From the NCBI RefSeq assembly GCF_009938205.1, contig NZ_AP019655.1, forward strand, positions 558,001-622,000: a DNA stretch of 64,000 nucleotides. Reading direction: 5' to 3'. Positions 9,356 to 17,603 of this stretch are shown piece by piece; within the stretch, counting starts at the first letter, position 1, and the number at the start of each line of letters is the position of its first letter. The stretch comes from Vibrio panuliri. GTDB taxonomy: Bacteria; Pseudomonadota; Gammaproteobacteria; Enterobacterales; Vibrionaceae. The translations under genes and the position numbers were made by a program. The notes below the pieces were generated by a model. It searched no databases and had not been told where the DNA came from. It saw only the letters and a program-made list of their open reading frames with translations.

Positions 9356-9608
9356 CTAAACGATAAAGTCGACAGGGCTTTTGGTTCCGGCTCTGCGTTG
9401 TCCAATCACATGAGTATAGATTTGCGTGGTTTTTAGATCGGCATGCCCGAGTAGTTCTTGAACTGTGCGTATATCAGTACCGTTCTCAAACAGCCTTGTA
9501 GCGAATAAAATACCTTATCCAGTACATGTAGGTCTTTTCGGTACGTATACTGTACTGTCTAGTACGAATCTCGGTTCGAACTTGTTCCATAAACACTGAC
9601 TTTGCCAT
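9356..9608 (-). pseudogene. intIA: Integron integrase IntIA, internally deleted relic
   Basis: On the minus strand an ATG at 9608 opens an IntIA-like N-terminus (MAKSVFMEQVRTEIRTRQYS, continuing through a YMYWIRYF segment). About 35 codons on, the sequence changes frame into the C-terminal end of the same enzyme, with FENGTDIRTVQELLGHADL, then KTTQIYTHV carrying the catalytic tyrosine, ending in SPVDFIV and a TAG at 9356. Vibrio IntIA is about 320 residues; only some 85 codons remain. The junction lies around 9503-9515 and the two halves are out of frame, so no recombinase can be made. The missing middle includes the other catalytic residues. Confidence 0.9.
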
Positions 9609-9629
9609 TTTAATCTCCATTTCATATAA

Positions 9630-9645
9630 CTGTATTTATGTACAG
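9630..9645. promoter_or_regulatory. LexA (SOS) box in front of intIA
   Basis: CTGTATTTATGTACAG fits the CTG-N10-CAG LexA consensus and sits about 20 bp upstream of the relic integrase start. SOS control of integron integrases is established in Vibrio. Confidence 0.85.
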
Positions 9646-9945
9646 TTATAATCAACAGAAGTAAAAACTGCCAAATTTAAAGGACATATACGAGACTAGC
9701 CTTCTCTTTTTGACCCCAATCATTGTTCATAAGCTTATGATAAAGCGTGATTTATCACACATAGTCGACTCTTTATAGAGGCTCACTAAATGCGAGTTCT
9801 CGCTTTGTCTCTAGAGAAAGAGAGACAAGAGACAGTATTAAATAATGCAACTAGTTGATTAGAATGACATGTTCTTAGTAAAGTAACGCAAAAAAGCGTA
9901 AAGACGAAAGGAACTTAGTGAGAGTTCCGTCTAATACACTGTTAT
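9646..9945. other. Integron platform: intIA upstream region, probable attI
   Basis: About 300 bp between the integrase relic and the first cassette gene, the expected place of attI and the cassette promoter. ACTGTTATA at 9938-9946 has the GTTA crossover form with which Vibrio cassettes begin, so I place the attI/cassette junction near 9941. A hairpin-prone segment (TTTGTCTC then GAGACAAGAGAC) lies around 9803-9834. The attI assignment is positional only. Confidence 0.45.
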
Positions 9946-9961
9946 ATTTTTGAGAGAAACT

Positions 9962-10681
9962 ATGCATCAAATAATGAACGAGATCGTACTCGATCCAGAA
10001 AACCCTTTACAAACAAAGAAGTTTTCAACTGAAGAGGGCAGAATCGAGTTTGATCTGCCTAAATATCAAGATTTTTACATGTTTTCGTCAGCTAAGGCTC
10101 TGACCAACTTAGATAATGCCTTGAACAAAGCAAGACTTTCACTATCTCTCTTGGAGTCAGATACGCTAAATGCTATTGCTAAAGATGACCTTGAGAAAAG
10201 TGAGCTAATCAAGCTTTGGGTAGAAAACTCAATCATCCGTGTTCAATCAGTTTATGATCGCGTTTTAATCTTTGTGAACAAAGTATTAGATCTCGGTATT
10301 CACAATGAAGGCATTTCTCACCTTTCAATCACGACAAATGATCATGTCGAGAGATATGGTCTTGTTTCACTTATAAAAGCAGTGAATAAAGTGTGTGGTG
10401 AGTACAAACATATTCGAAATAAAGTAATCCATCATGACCGCTATAGTGAAGAGGCACTAGATAATCTCACACTTATTTTAGATGCTAATCATATGTCGTT
10501 AGCTTCCGGCAAGGATGAGTTGATAGCTAAGGGACAGTTAAACTTAATGGTTGAAGCGTACTTGAATACTAAGCAAAGCGAATTAACGGCTTATTTAGAT
10601 TGTATTGAAGAAAAAATCCATGCTCTATATGAAAAGGTTATACCGATTTATCATCACAAGAAAGAAGTATTAGCGAAATAA
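9962..10681 (+). CDS. HEPN-like cassette protein
   Basis: First gene of the array; 239 residues, alpha-helical and soluble. The motif RNKVIHH near residue 160 fits the R-x4-H signature of HEPN domains, many of which are RNases in toxin-antitoxin, abortive-infection or defence systems. I recognise no further domain and no partner nucleotidyltransferase next to it. Start chosen at ATG 9962 with GAGAGA just upstream; an in-frame TTG at 9950 would add four residues. It follows the GTTATA junction and ends a few bases before a composite repeat copy, as expected of a cassette gene. Function unknown. Confidence 0.6.
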   Translation: MHQIMNEIVLDPENPLQTKKFSTEEGRIEFDLPKYQDFYMFSSAKALTNLDNALNKARLSLSLLESDTLNAIAKDDLEKSELIKLWVENSIIRVQSVYDRVLIFVNKVLDLGIHNEGISHLSITTNDHVERYGLVSLIKAVNKVCGEYKHIRNKVIHHDRYSEEALDNLTLILDANHMSLASGKDELIAKGQLNLMVEAYLNTKQSELTAYLDCIEEKIHALYEKVIPIYHHKKEVLAK

Positions 10682-10686
10682 AAATA

Positions 10687-11040
10687 TAACACATATAAGC
10701 CTTCTGCCTGTCAATAGGCAATAATATCCTGTTGGCTGCGTGAGCAGCCAATGCTCTTCGAACAACAAAGTTATCTACTTCGCTTTGTCATTTCGGTCAT
10801 TAAGCATTGCTTACGACAAACACATATTGAGGATCTCTTATTGCGGTCTCGCCGCTGCCTATGATTTGTCACAGGGTCACTAGACATCAATCGGTTAACC
10901 TCAGTAGGCACTATTCAAAAAAATGGTTAAACAGTTGTTTTCCAGTTATCTTCAGGCTCAGCCAAGGTGTAAGCAACTTTGCTGTTCGTTGTTATGGGTG
11001 CGCACCAGTGAAGCGGCTAATCAAAGCAAGAGGGCTTGGA
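10687..11040. repeat. Composite cassette-junction repeat, copy 1
   Basis: It starts with the attC-like TAACACATAT, then a ~200-bp block containing the hairpins TGCCTGTCAATAGGCA and TTGGCTGCGTGAGCAGCCAA, then GGTTAACCTCAGTAGGC. From about 10940 a second block continues (GGCTCAGCCAAGGTGTAAGC and on) that is shared with copy 4 (18373-18470) but not with copies 2 and 3. No transposase remnant is visible in this copy. Confidence 0.75.
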
Positions 11041-11147
11041 CTACCTGACACAACCGACCTTTTCGGGCTTTAATCCCAGTAAATTTGAGTCAGTGACGTG
11101 TTCTCACTCAGCACCAGTTAGACGTTCAGCTCACTTCACTGTGCGAC
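11041..11147. other. Possible attC end and transposon flank
   Basis: CAGTTAGAC at about 11116-11124 resembles the 3' core of an attC (GTTAGAC) followed by a new cassette start. The stretch between it and the transposase stop may include one end of the IS110-family element. The element boundary could not be fixed. Confidence 0.35.
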
Positions 11148-12279
11148 TTATTGGGGTAAAAATCGTTTCTCATCAAACACCGTTTTGTCCCTCAACATGA
11201 AGTAGACACATCGCCCTAGTTTATGAGCCAACGCTGATAGTGCTTTGGCTTTGCTCATGCGTTTCTGCAAGCGTTGAATGTATTTCTTGGCGGGTTCATT
11301 GCCGCGTAAATAGAGAACTACCGCTTCCGAGAACGCCCATTTTAAATAGGCGTTACCAATCTTGTTGCCATTGGTTCCTTTTTGTTTGCCTGCTGATTCG
11401 GCTTTGCATTTGACTAGCCGTGAGTAAGAAGCGAAGTTTTGCACCGACGGGAAGCGTTCAATATTGCCGATTTCATACAAGATGGTGAGGGCGAGAATAC
11501 GGCCAATACCAGGTACAGTCTGGATAAGGTTGTAATCTTGAGCACTGTGCTGCTTGGCTGTCTTTTCAATAAAGTGTTCGACGCTCGCCAATTCCTTGGT
11601 GTAAAAGGCGATGACATTTAAATCCATATTGATACTTCGATTGATTGAGGGCTCATCGAACTGATTGCGTACTTGTTCACGAGCACATGGGTAGCGCAGT
11701 TGAACATTGTGGCTTTGCTGGTTGTATTGGCTAAAGGTGTTGGCAACATGAGCTTTGAGGTCAGCGCCATGGCGCATGATTTTGGTTCTTCGTCGCAGCA
11801 AATCTCGTGTTGCTCGCATCGCTTTAGGGTAAACATAGGCGATAGGGAAATTACCGCCGCGAAGCAGTGAGGCGATTTTGAAAGAATCGATACGATCGTT
11901 TTTCGTTTTACCACCGTGGATCGCTTTCATATACAGCGCATGGCCGAGTACAAAGTCAAACGCATAATCAAGGCAAAGATCGCTAACCCAATACCAACAA
12001 TGCATACATTCGACACCGATAACGATGTTATCTTGGTAAGGCGTAATTAACTCAAGTAGAGCATCGGGATCGACATCAATCTTCTTGTGCAGGACTTTAT
12101 TGCCAAGTGAATCGAGAATACAGACGTAAAGTAAGCGAGCATGCAGATCAATGCCACAGTAATAGTTATGCTGGTTGTTATAGAATCTCATCGAGTCTTC
12201 TCCATTTTGGGTTTCGTCGCCTTCCAGCTTAGTCGAGAGGCTAAGTTGGAGGAGAAGGCTCAATGAGTATCAAATTGCT
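11118..12279 (-). mobile_element. IS110-family element within the cassette array
   Basis: Approximate extent around the intact transposase, from the attC-like GTTAGAC near 11117 to the start of the attC at 12280. No inverted repeats or target duplication were found, which is usual for the family. The noncoding flanks are about 30 bp (downstream) and 90 bp (upstream), short for a bridge-RNA region, so the true limits may differ. Confidence 0.5.
11148..12191 (-). CDS. IS110-family transposase (intact)
   Basis: DEDD-type transposase of 347 residues, a normal length. The N-terminal RuvC-like domain shows YYCGIDLHARLLYVCILD, then IGVECMHCWYW, then KNDRIDSFKIASLL, giving the acidic residues. The C-terminal Transposase_20 domain shows QTVPGIGRILALTILYEIG and a serine in KCKAESAGKQKG, the probable catalytic serine. 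The start is MRFYNNQHN at 12191; the frame runs 24 codons further upstream without a better start. Established: IS110 elements use a noncoding bridge RNA from their ends. This protein differs clearly from the IS1111-type remnants nearby, so it is a separate element. Confidence 0.9.
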   Translation of the reverse strand: MRFYNNQHNYYCGIDLHARLLYVCILDSLGNKVLHKKIDVDPDALLELITPYQDNIVIGVECMHCWYWVSDLCLDYAFDFVLGHALYMKAIHGGKTKNDRIDSFKIASLLRGGNFPIAYVYPKAMRATRDLLRRRTKIMRHGADLKAHVANTFSQYNQQSHNVQLRYPCAREQVRNQFDEPSINRSINMDLNVIAFYTKELASVEHFIEKTAKQHSAQDYNLIQTVPGIGRILALTILYEIGNIERFPSVQNFASYSRLVKCKAESAGKQKGTNGNKIGNAYLKWAFSEAVVLYLRGNEPAKKYIQRLQKRMSKAKALSALAHKLGRCVYFMLRDKTVFDEKRFLPQ

Positions 12280-12388
12280 TAACAGGGACTCCTAACGCTT
12301 AGCCACTTTCATTCAAATCAGCCTCAGTGTTTAGGGCACAAATCTTGAGTTGGGTGGTATGGCGTTATCGCCCGTTAGCAAGGCGTTA
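12280..12388 (+). repeat. attC recombination site
   Basis: Begins TTAACAGGGACTCCTAACGC and ends GCGTTATCGCCC, then CCGTTAGCAAGGCGTTA. The ends are imperfect inverted repeats in the manner of Vibrio attC sites: the left GGG...TAACGC arm against the right GCGTTA...CCC arm, and TTAAC against the terminal GTTA. Its length of about 105 bp fits. It marks the start of the next cassette. Confidence 0.75.
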
Positions 12389-12461
12389 GACCTTCGTGTA
12401 TATTGAATTTCTTAAGCTATAGTTACATTGATCTATGAGCTTAGGAAAGGGCGAATATTAC

Positions 12462-12905
12462 ATGGGAAATGAAGCTAATTGGAAGCAACTTATCTTTGGG
12501 GCTCTTATTGGGGCGGTAATTACAGGAGTTTCTCAATATCTCCTTTTACAGTCATCGCATTCTAATGAACTGAAGAAAGCTAAAATAGATGCAAAGCGTA
12601 CACTATTGACCAATGAATTAAATGAAAGAAAAAGTGCTTATGAGGTGATTAGGTTAGATTTTGTGAGATTTTACCAATCGCAAAACAGAGAGGACTTAAA
12701 AGAGTTGCAACTTTCACTTCGTGGTCGTGTTCCTTTTTTTCAACCTAAATATAGAACTCAATTATCTGTTGATTCAGCAATAAAGTCAGCAGAGTTATGG
12801 ATATTGCAAACAAACAGAAAGAAGATAGATCAATCTTTAGAAGAGTTGGAGAAATCTTTTCAAGCCGATATTGATCGAATTCAGACACAAATTGATGAGC
12901 TGTAG
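12462..12905 (+). CDS. Membrane-anchored coiled-coil cassette protein
   Basis: About 147 residues: one N-terminal membrane segment (LIFGALIGAVITGVSQYLLL, roughly residues 8-27), then a charged, helical, coiled-coil-like cytoplasmic region ending in a repetitive Glu/Ile/Asp/Gln helix. No family recognised. I prefer ATG 12462 because AGGAAAGG lies at a suitable distance; ATG 12435 would add nine residues. It is directly preceded by an attC end and followed three bases after the stop by composite repeat copy 2, so it is a cassette gene. Function unknown. Confidence 0.65.
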   Translation: MGNEANWKQLIFGALIGAVITGVSQYLLLQSSHSNELKKAKIDAKRTLLTNELNERKSAYEVIRLDFVRFYQSQNREDLKELQLSLRGRVPFFQPKYRTQLSVDSAIKSAELWILQTNRKKIDQSLEELEKSFQADIDRIQTQIDEL

Positions 12906-12907
12906 GT

Positions 12908-13490
12908 CTAACACATATGAGCCTTCTGCCTGTCAATAGGCAATAACATCCTGTTGGCTGCGCGAGCAGCCAATGCTCTTCGAACAACAAAGTTATCTAC
13001 TTCGCTTTGTCATTTCGGTCATTAAGCATTGCTTACGACAAACACATATTGAGGATCTCTTATTGCGGTCTTGCCGCTGCCTATGATTTGTCATAGGGTC
13101 ACTAGACATCTATCGGTTAACCCCAGCAGGCACTATTCAAAAAAATGGTTAAACAGTCGTTTTCCAGTTATCTTTAGGCTCCGCTGAGGTGTCAGAAATT
13201 TGCTGTTTATGTGTGAATTTACGTAATGTTCTTGTCCAATAATGCACACCATCACACGCTTCAATACCTATTCGCATAGGTGGCATATTTGCTATTGTAG
13301 CCAGTAGTTTAGAGCGAGTGACTGATTTATGAAGTAAAACTTTGCCGTGCTGGTCAACAGCATGAATACTGAAGTCGTTTTTAGCTAAATCAATCCCGCA
13401 GAAATAAGAGTAATCAGACATGGTGCCTCCGGTGTTAATAGTGACCACAAGAGTGTGGCAGATCCTCGGGAGGGGGAATCCATGTCATTC
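12908..13490. repeat. Composite cassette-junction repeat, copy 2 (near full length)
   Basis: Order on the plus strand: CTAACACATATGAG; the ~200-bp structured block; GGTTAACCCCAGCAGGC; GGTTAAACAGTCGTTTTCC; CTCCGCTGAGGTGTCAGAA; then the first ~75 codons of an IS1111-type transposase on the minus strand (start 13421, MSDYSYFCGIDLAK); then the element end GGGAGGGGGAATCCATG and TCATTC directly before the cassette core GTTATAC at 13491. The transposase is cut at the same point as in copy 3, so this deletion derivative spread as a unit or was copied by cassette recombination. Confidence 0.8.
13195..13421 (-). pseudogene. IS1111-type transposase, N-terminal fragment
   Basis: Encodes MSDYSYFCGIDLAKNDFSIH and reads on to EACDGVHYWTRTLRK before leaving homology. 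It covers only the first catalytic Asp and Glu of the RuvC-like domain. It is the coding part of composite repeat copy 2 and cannot be functional. Confidence 0.85.
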
Positions 13491-13521
13491 GTTATACAAC
13501 TAATACATCCAAGGAGGGGAT

Positions 13522-14001
13522 ATGGAACAAATTAAAATTAGGAAAGCAGACAAGAGTGACGCTGAAACGATACTTCGATTTATCACAGATTTAGCTACCT
13601 ATGAAAAGGCGGAACATGAGGTAAAAGCTACTCTCCTAGATATTGAGTCCAGCTTATTCTCTCCTCAGTCTACGGCTCATGCAATTATCTGTGAGGTTAA
13701 AGGCGAGCCTGTCGGTTTTGCAGTTTACTTCTATAACTATTCTACATGGTTGGGCAAAAACGGTTTGTATCTGGAAGATCTGTATGTTTCCCCGGAATAT
13801 CGTGGTTTGGGAGCAGGGAAGGTAATTCTCAAATATTTGGCGAAGCTAGCAGTTGAAAATGGTTGTGGTCGTTTTGAATGGTGCGTTCTCGATTGGAATG
13901 AGCCAGCAATTAACTTTTATAAGTCTATTGGTGCAAAACCTCAAGATGAATGGGTTAACTATCGACTGTCTGGTAGCGCTCTAATAGAGTTCTCAAAATA
14001 G
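13522..14001 (+). CDS. GNAT-family N-acetyltransferase (cassette)
   Basis: 159 residues with a full GNAT fold. The acetyl-CoA site motif A is seen as LEDLYVSPEYRGLGAGKVIL, followed by CGRFEWCVLDWNEPAINFY and a C-terminal strand. This pattern (ATYEKAEHEV, GFAVYFYNYSTWLG, LYLEDLY) is typical of small-molecule N-acetyltransferases related to diamine acetyltransferase. Substrate unknown. A strong AAGGAGGGG site precedes the ATG. The gene begins 31 bp after a GTTATAC cassette core and is followed at once by a recognisable attC, so it is a complete cassette. Confidence 0.85.
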   Translation: MEQIKIRKADKSDAETILRFITDLATYEKAEHEVKATLLDIESSLFSPQSTAHAIICEVKGEPVGFAVYFYNYSTWLGKNGLYLEDLYVSPEYRGLGAGKVILKYLAKLAVENGCGRFEWCVLDWNEPAINFYKSIGAKPQDEWVNYRLSGSALIEFSK

Positions 14002-14008
14002 TCGTTGT

Positions 14009-14122
14009 ATAACAGAACGCTCAAAAATGACAGCTAACATTTGGCATTTTTGGTTCGGTTGGGTTTAGTGACTACGGTGGCTTTGCTTGGGTTCGTGGCA
14101 GTTAGCTGCACCTTAGCAAGGC
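14009..14122 (+). repeat. attC site interrupted at its crossover by an IS1111-type element
   Basis: Left half TATAACAGAACGCTC then GACAGCTAACATTTGGC; right half GGCAGTTAGCTGCACC then TTAGCAAGGC. The CAGCTAAC and GTTAGCTG arms pair. The expected terminal GTTA is not at 14123 but at 15035, beyond the inserted element. Confidence 0.75.
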
Positions 14123-15034
14123 TACATGGATTCCCCGGTTGTCAAACATCCGCTAAACTTCAAGTGATGGGTTTTGGACTGCCGCTCTACATTCGGTCTG
14201 CTTATCGATGATTCGCATACATCGTGACCCTGATGACTTTTTATCAAATTGAGCCCCATTGCAGATGGAGGCGAGGATAGCAGTGGCGGTTTGAGGACCG
14301 ATGCCTCTTACTTTCATTATTCTTTGGACGTTTGTGCTGACTTTAGCGAACGCATCGAAAGTGATTTCTGTGTTATCGATATTCTGGCTGAGAGACTTAA
14401 GGTGCTCGAATGCATCAGCTAGCGTTGCACGTGCTAAGTTAGGAAGCTCGTTCTCAGGGTTTTCAAGCATGTCAGGTACTAGCCTCATTGACGAAGCGCG
14501 ACCAACGGGGATGATTAGTCCAAATTCAGAAAGTAGTGCACGGATACGATTCATCAATGCGGTACGTTCACGCACCCAATGCTCTCTCATTCAATGAACC
14601 AATAAGATAGCTTGTTGCTCAGGGGATTTGACAGGAACAAAGCGAGCAGTGGGCCTTTGTACGGCTTCGCATATAGCGACCGCATCATTGAGGTCATTTT
14701 TTCCTTTGGTTCGATAAGGTGTGACGTACTTGACCGCCATAATACGAGCATCGTGACCGAGTTTTCGTAATGTTCTCGCCCAATAATGTGCACCACCACA
14801 CGCTTCGACACCTATTCGCATAGGTGGCATATTTGCTATTGTAGTCAGTAGTTTAGAGCGAGTGACTGATTTATGAAGTAAAACTTTGCCGTGCTGGTCA
14901 ACAGCATGAATGCTGAAGTGGTTTTTAGCTAAATCAATCCAGCAAAAATAAGAATAATCAGACATGGTGCCTCCAGTGCAAATGTATACCACTTAAGTGT
15001 GGCAGTTCCTCGGGAGGGGGAATCCATGTCATTC
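14123..15034 (-). mobile_element. IS1111-type element inserted in attC (degraded)
   Basis: Bounded by perfect 12-bp inverted repeats: CATGGATTCCCC at 14125-14136 and GGGGAATCCATG at 15017-15028. It separates the GGC end of the preceding attC from the GTTA core, so it lies exactly at the cassette recombination point. Established: a group of IS1111 elements targets attC sites. The transposase inside is broken. Confidence 0.8.
14153..14965 (-). pseudogene. IS1111-type transposase, nonsense mutation and internal deletion
   Basis: The frame opens at 14965 with MSDYSYFCWIDLAKNHFSIH and runs through NDLNDAVAICEA to AILLVH, where a TGA (14593-14591) interrupts it. The same frame continues directly with REHWVRERTALMNRIRALL and GIGPQTATAILASI. 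After NGAQFDK it jumps to an unrelated-looking end (RAAVQNPSLEV is probably the native terminus), so part of the C-terminal domain, including the region of the catalytic serine, is missing. The stop probably arose by C to T in a CGA codon. Confidence 0.85.
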
Positions 15035-15071
15035 GTTAGCAAACAAAGATTTATCAAATTAGGAGTGTCGT

Positions 15072-16602
15072 TTGAATACTGATAAATTTAAAAGTTCTTT
15101 TCTAGGTTTTCTTGATGAACCAACTGAAAACGTTCTGTTGGTGAAAGGGCAATGGGGGTTGGTAAAACATTTCATATTGAACAATGTTTAGAAGAAAATA
15201 AAGAAAAATATAAATACATCAAGGTCTCCCTATTTGGTCTTGACAATATTGAGGACTTAAGTAGAGCTGTATCTGAAAGTCTAATTAATAATTATATATC
15301 ACCATCTATTAGCAAATTCGGGAAAACGGTTGCATCAGTACCTTTCATATCAAAGTTTATACCGAAAGAGTTACCTTCATTAGATGAAATTTCAATGGAA
15401 AATTCATTTACAAAATTTGTTATTTTCTTTGATGATATTGAGAGAATGACTTTAGACCTACAAATGTTTTTTGGATATGTAGACCGATTGAAAAACACAT
15501 CGCCATTTAAGATGGTTATAGCTCTAAATGATAAGCAACTTAAAGATAAAAAAATATGGGAATTGAAAGAAAAGATAACCGACAGGGAAGTAAGAATTAA
15601 AGATACTCTAGATAATATAATTGATAAAATTTTTCAAGAGGATAAAGAACCTTGCGACAACTGTTTTTAGTCAGTTAAAAGTGGTTAATTTACGAGTTAT
15701 TATAAAAGCTAGCCATGTTATGAATGTTTTTGTTGATAAGGCAGAGGGGTTAACAAATGAAAACTTGCAGAGATTAAAGGTAAGTTGTTTATGTTTATCT
15801 TCTAAGTATTACTCCAGTGAGGATTTTGATGATAATCGACTGGATGAATATAGAAGATATGATAAACATTTTTTGCTTAATGGTTTAATTAATTCATACC
15901 TAGACTCGCAGATTTTTAACGATGACTTCTTCCAACAAAAAATCAGTTCTATTATAAATTTTCAAATCACTAATGATAATAATGAAAAGTTTGAAGAAAT
16001 CATGAAGCTTTTTGAAAGCACATTTGAAGATAACTCGGATAAAATTATTTCACTATCTCATGAGTTTATCCTTGGAAGTTCGCTGAATGAAAGTCAATTA
16101 ACATTTATTGTCAGTATTGCTTGTTAAGTTAGGTGAGAATATACCTAAATCCGCTGTAGAAAGTTGGATAGGCGAAGATAAAAAAAGTGATTTTTTCATC
16201 AATGACTTAATTAATATACTGAATGATGGTGAAGTGCGTGATATTGTTATTAATTATCATAATTCACTAGAAAAAGATGAACCTGTAGAAGCTAATGATA
16301 TAGCTTTAGATGAAACTTGTAGTCTTATTTCAGGGTGCTTATTTCAAGCATTGCATTCTAGATTTGCTTTTGTTGAAGATGACTTAAGTGTATATAGTAA
16401 AGATGATTGGATGCAATATATAAAATCCAACAACCCTATAGAAGTATTTCGTAGAATACAAGACGAAATTGTAGAATTTTTGAGTGATGAAAAAGGCTCT
16501 GCATTAAAAGAAGCTCTTTCCGATCTAAGTGAGTCACCGATTCAAAAAATGCGACTGATTAATGTTTTTGGCAACAAGATTGAAAGTATTTTGTCTCAAT
16601 AA
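15072..16602 (+). pseudogene. KAP-like P-loop ATPase, frameshifted (cassette)
   Basis: One ancestral gene of about 510 codons split into at least four frame segments. The first segment opens at TTG 15072 (LNTDKFKSSFLGFL). The frame slips inside the P-loop at about 15150, where a GGGGG run needs one more G to give GQWGVGKTFH. It slips again near 15650 and near 16110. Seen: Walker A once restored, Walker B FFDDIERM, and KMVIALNDKQLKD, together resembling KAP/AAA NTPases, a group with several antiphage members. Very AT-rich. It starts 37 bp after the GTTAGC cassette core at 15035. Sequencing error in homopolymers is possible for the first slip but unlikely for all three. Confidence 0.7.
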
Positions 16603-16608
16603 AGTTTG

Positions 16609-17158
16609 CTAACACATATGAGCCTTCTGCCTGTCAATAGGCAATAACATTCTGTTGGCTGCGCGAGCAGCCAATGCTCTTCGAACAACAAAGTTATCTA
16701 CTTCGCTTTGTCATTTCGGTCATCAAGCATTGCTTACGACAAACACATATTGAGGATCTCTTATTGCGGTCTCGCCGCTGCCTATGATTTGTCATAGGGT
16801 CAGACTAGGCGCCCCCCTAACACATATCGGTTAACCTCAGCAGGCGCTATTCAAACAAGGTTAAACAGTTGTTTTCCAGTTATCTTTAGGCTCCGCTGAG
16901 GTGTCAGAAATTTGCTGTTTATGTGTGAATTGACGTAATGTTCTTGTCCAATAATGCACACCATCACACGCTTCAACACCTATTCGCATAGGTGGCATAT
17001 TTGTTATTGTAGTCAGCAGTTTAGATTGAGTGGCTGATGAAATGTTTTTTAGCTAAATCAATCCCGCAGAAATATAAACAATCAGACATGGTGCCCCCGG
17101 AGTTAATGTGGACCACTTGAAAGGGGTAGTTCCTCGGGAGGAGGAATCTATGTCATTC
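16609..17158. repeat. Composite cassette-junction repeat, copy 3 (near full length)
   Basis: Same order as copy 2: CTAACACATATGAG, structured block, GGTTAACCTCAGCAGGC, CTCCGCTGAGGTGTCAG, the transposase 5' end on the minus strand (more decayed, with a deletion where copies 2 and the broken element read DQHGKVLLHKSV), and the end GGAGGAGGAATCTATGTCATTC before the core GTATAGC. A second CTAACACATAT occurs at about 16816, so the structured block is flanked by an 11-bp direct repeat in this copy. Confidence 0.75.
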
Positions 17159-17267
17159 GTATAGCTTAGTAACGGTATGATCTCTGTCGAATTATATCTT
17201 TGCAGTTTTGTCTAGGAAGACTGTTGCGGTTAGCTTGTCATGTTTACATAGTCAGCGGAGAGCAAAT

Positions 17268-17528
17268 ATGTTTAAGTGCCCACATTGCGGAACGTCCTTG
17301 ACCGTGAGAGACAAACTCAATTTCTTCCCTGATAAACCAATAACTTGTGCACAGTGCGATAATAAGTTGAAACCGTTTAAGATCTGCTACTACGGCACCT
17401 TTTTTGCTGCACCGATAGTGATGTCGTTTTTAGTAAATCGATGTGAATTTAATGAGTTAAGTGCAGCAGCGCTAGCATTTGGTGTGTCTTTCTTGCTATT
17501 TGCATGTCAACCAATCCGGAAAGCGTAG
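17268..17528 (+). CDS. Zinc-ribbon membrane protein (cassette)
   Basis: 86 residues: an N-terminal zinc ribbon with CPHCG (residues 4-8) and CAQCDNK (about 28-34), then two hydrophobic segments (FFAAPIVMSFLV and AAALAFGVSFLLFA). No specific family recognised; similar zinc-ribbon/two-helix proteins are common among cassettes and uncharacterised. ATG 17268 is chosen over a start at 17208 because the Cys-rich domain begins there and GGAGAGC precedes it. It is the first of two genes between composite copies 3 and 4. Confidence 0.65.
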   Translation: MFKCPHCGTSLTVRDKLNFFPDKPITCAQCDNKLKPFKICYYGTFFAAPIVMSFLVNRCEFNELSAAALAFGVSFLLFACQPIRKA

Positions 17529-17603
17529 CGATAACGATGTTTCCCAGGAAGGGTAATCCAGGTTGTACCTTCTGTGCTTTCAAAGGAGGCAAACTTAAAA
17601 GGT

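Noticed and set aside
10861..11073. Plus-strand ORF sharing a peptide (FPVIFRLSQGVSNFAVRCYG) with the ORF at 18321-18512.
   Set aside because: The match reflects the shared DNA block of composite repeat copies 1 and 4; neither has a ribosome site and copies 2 and 3 do not keep the frame.
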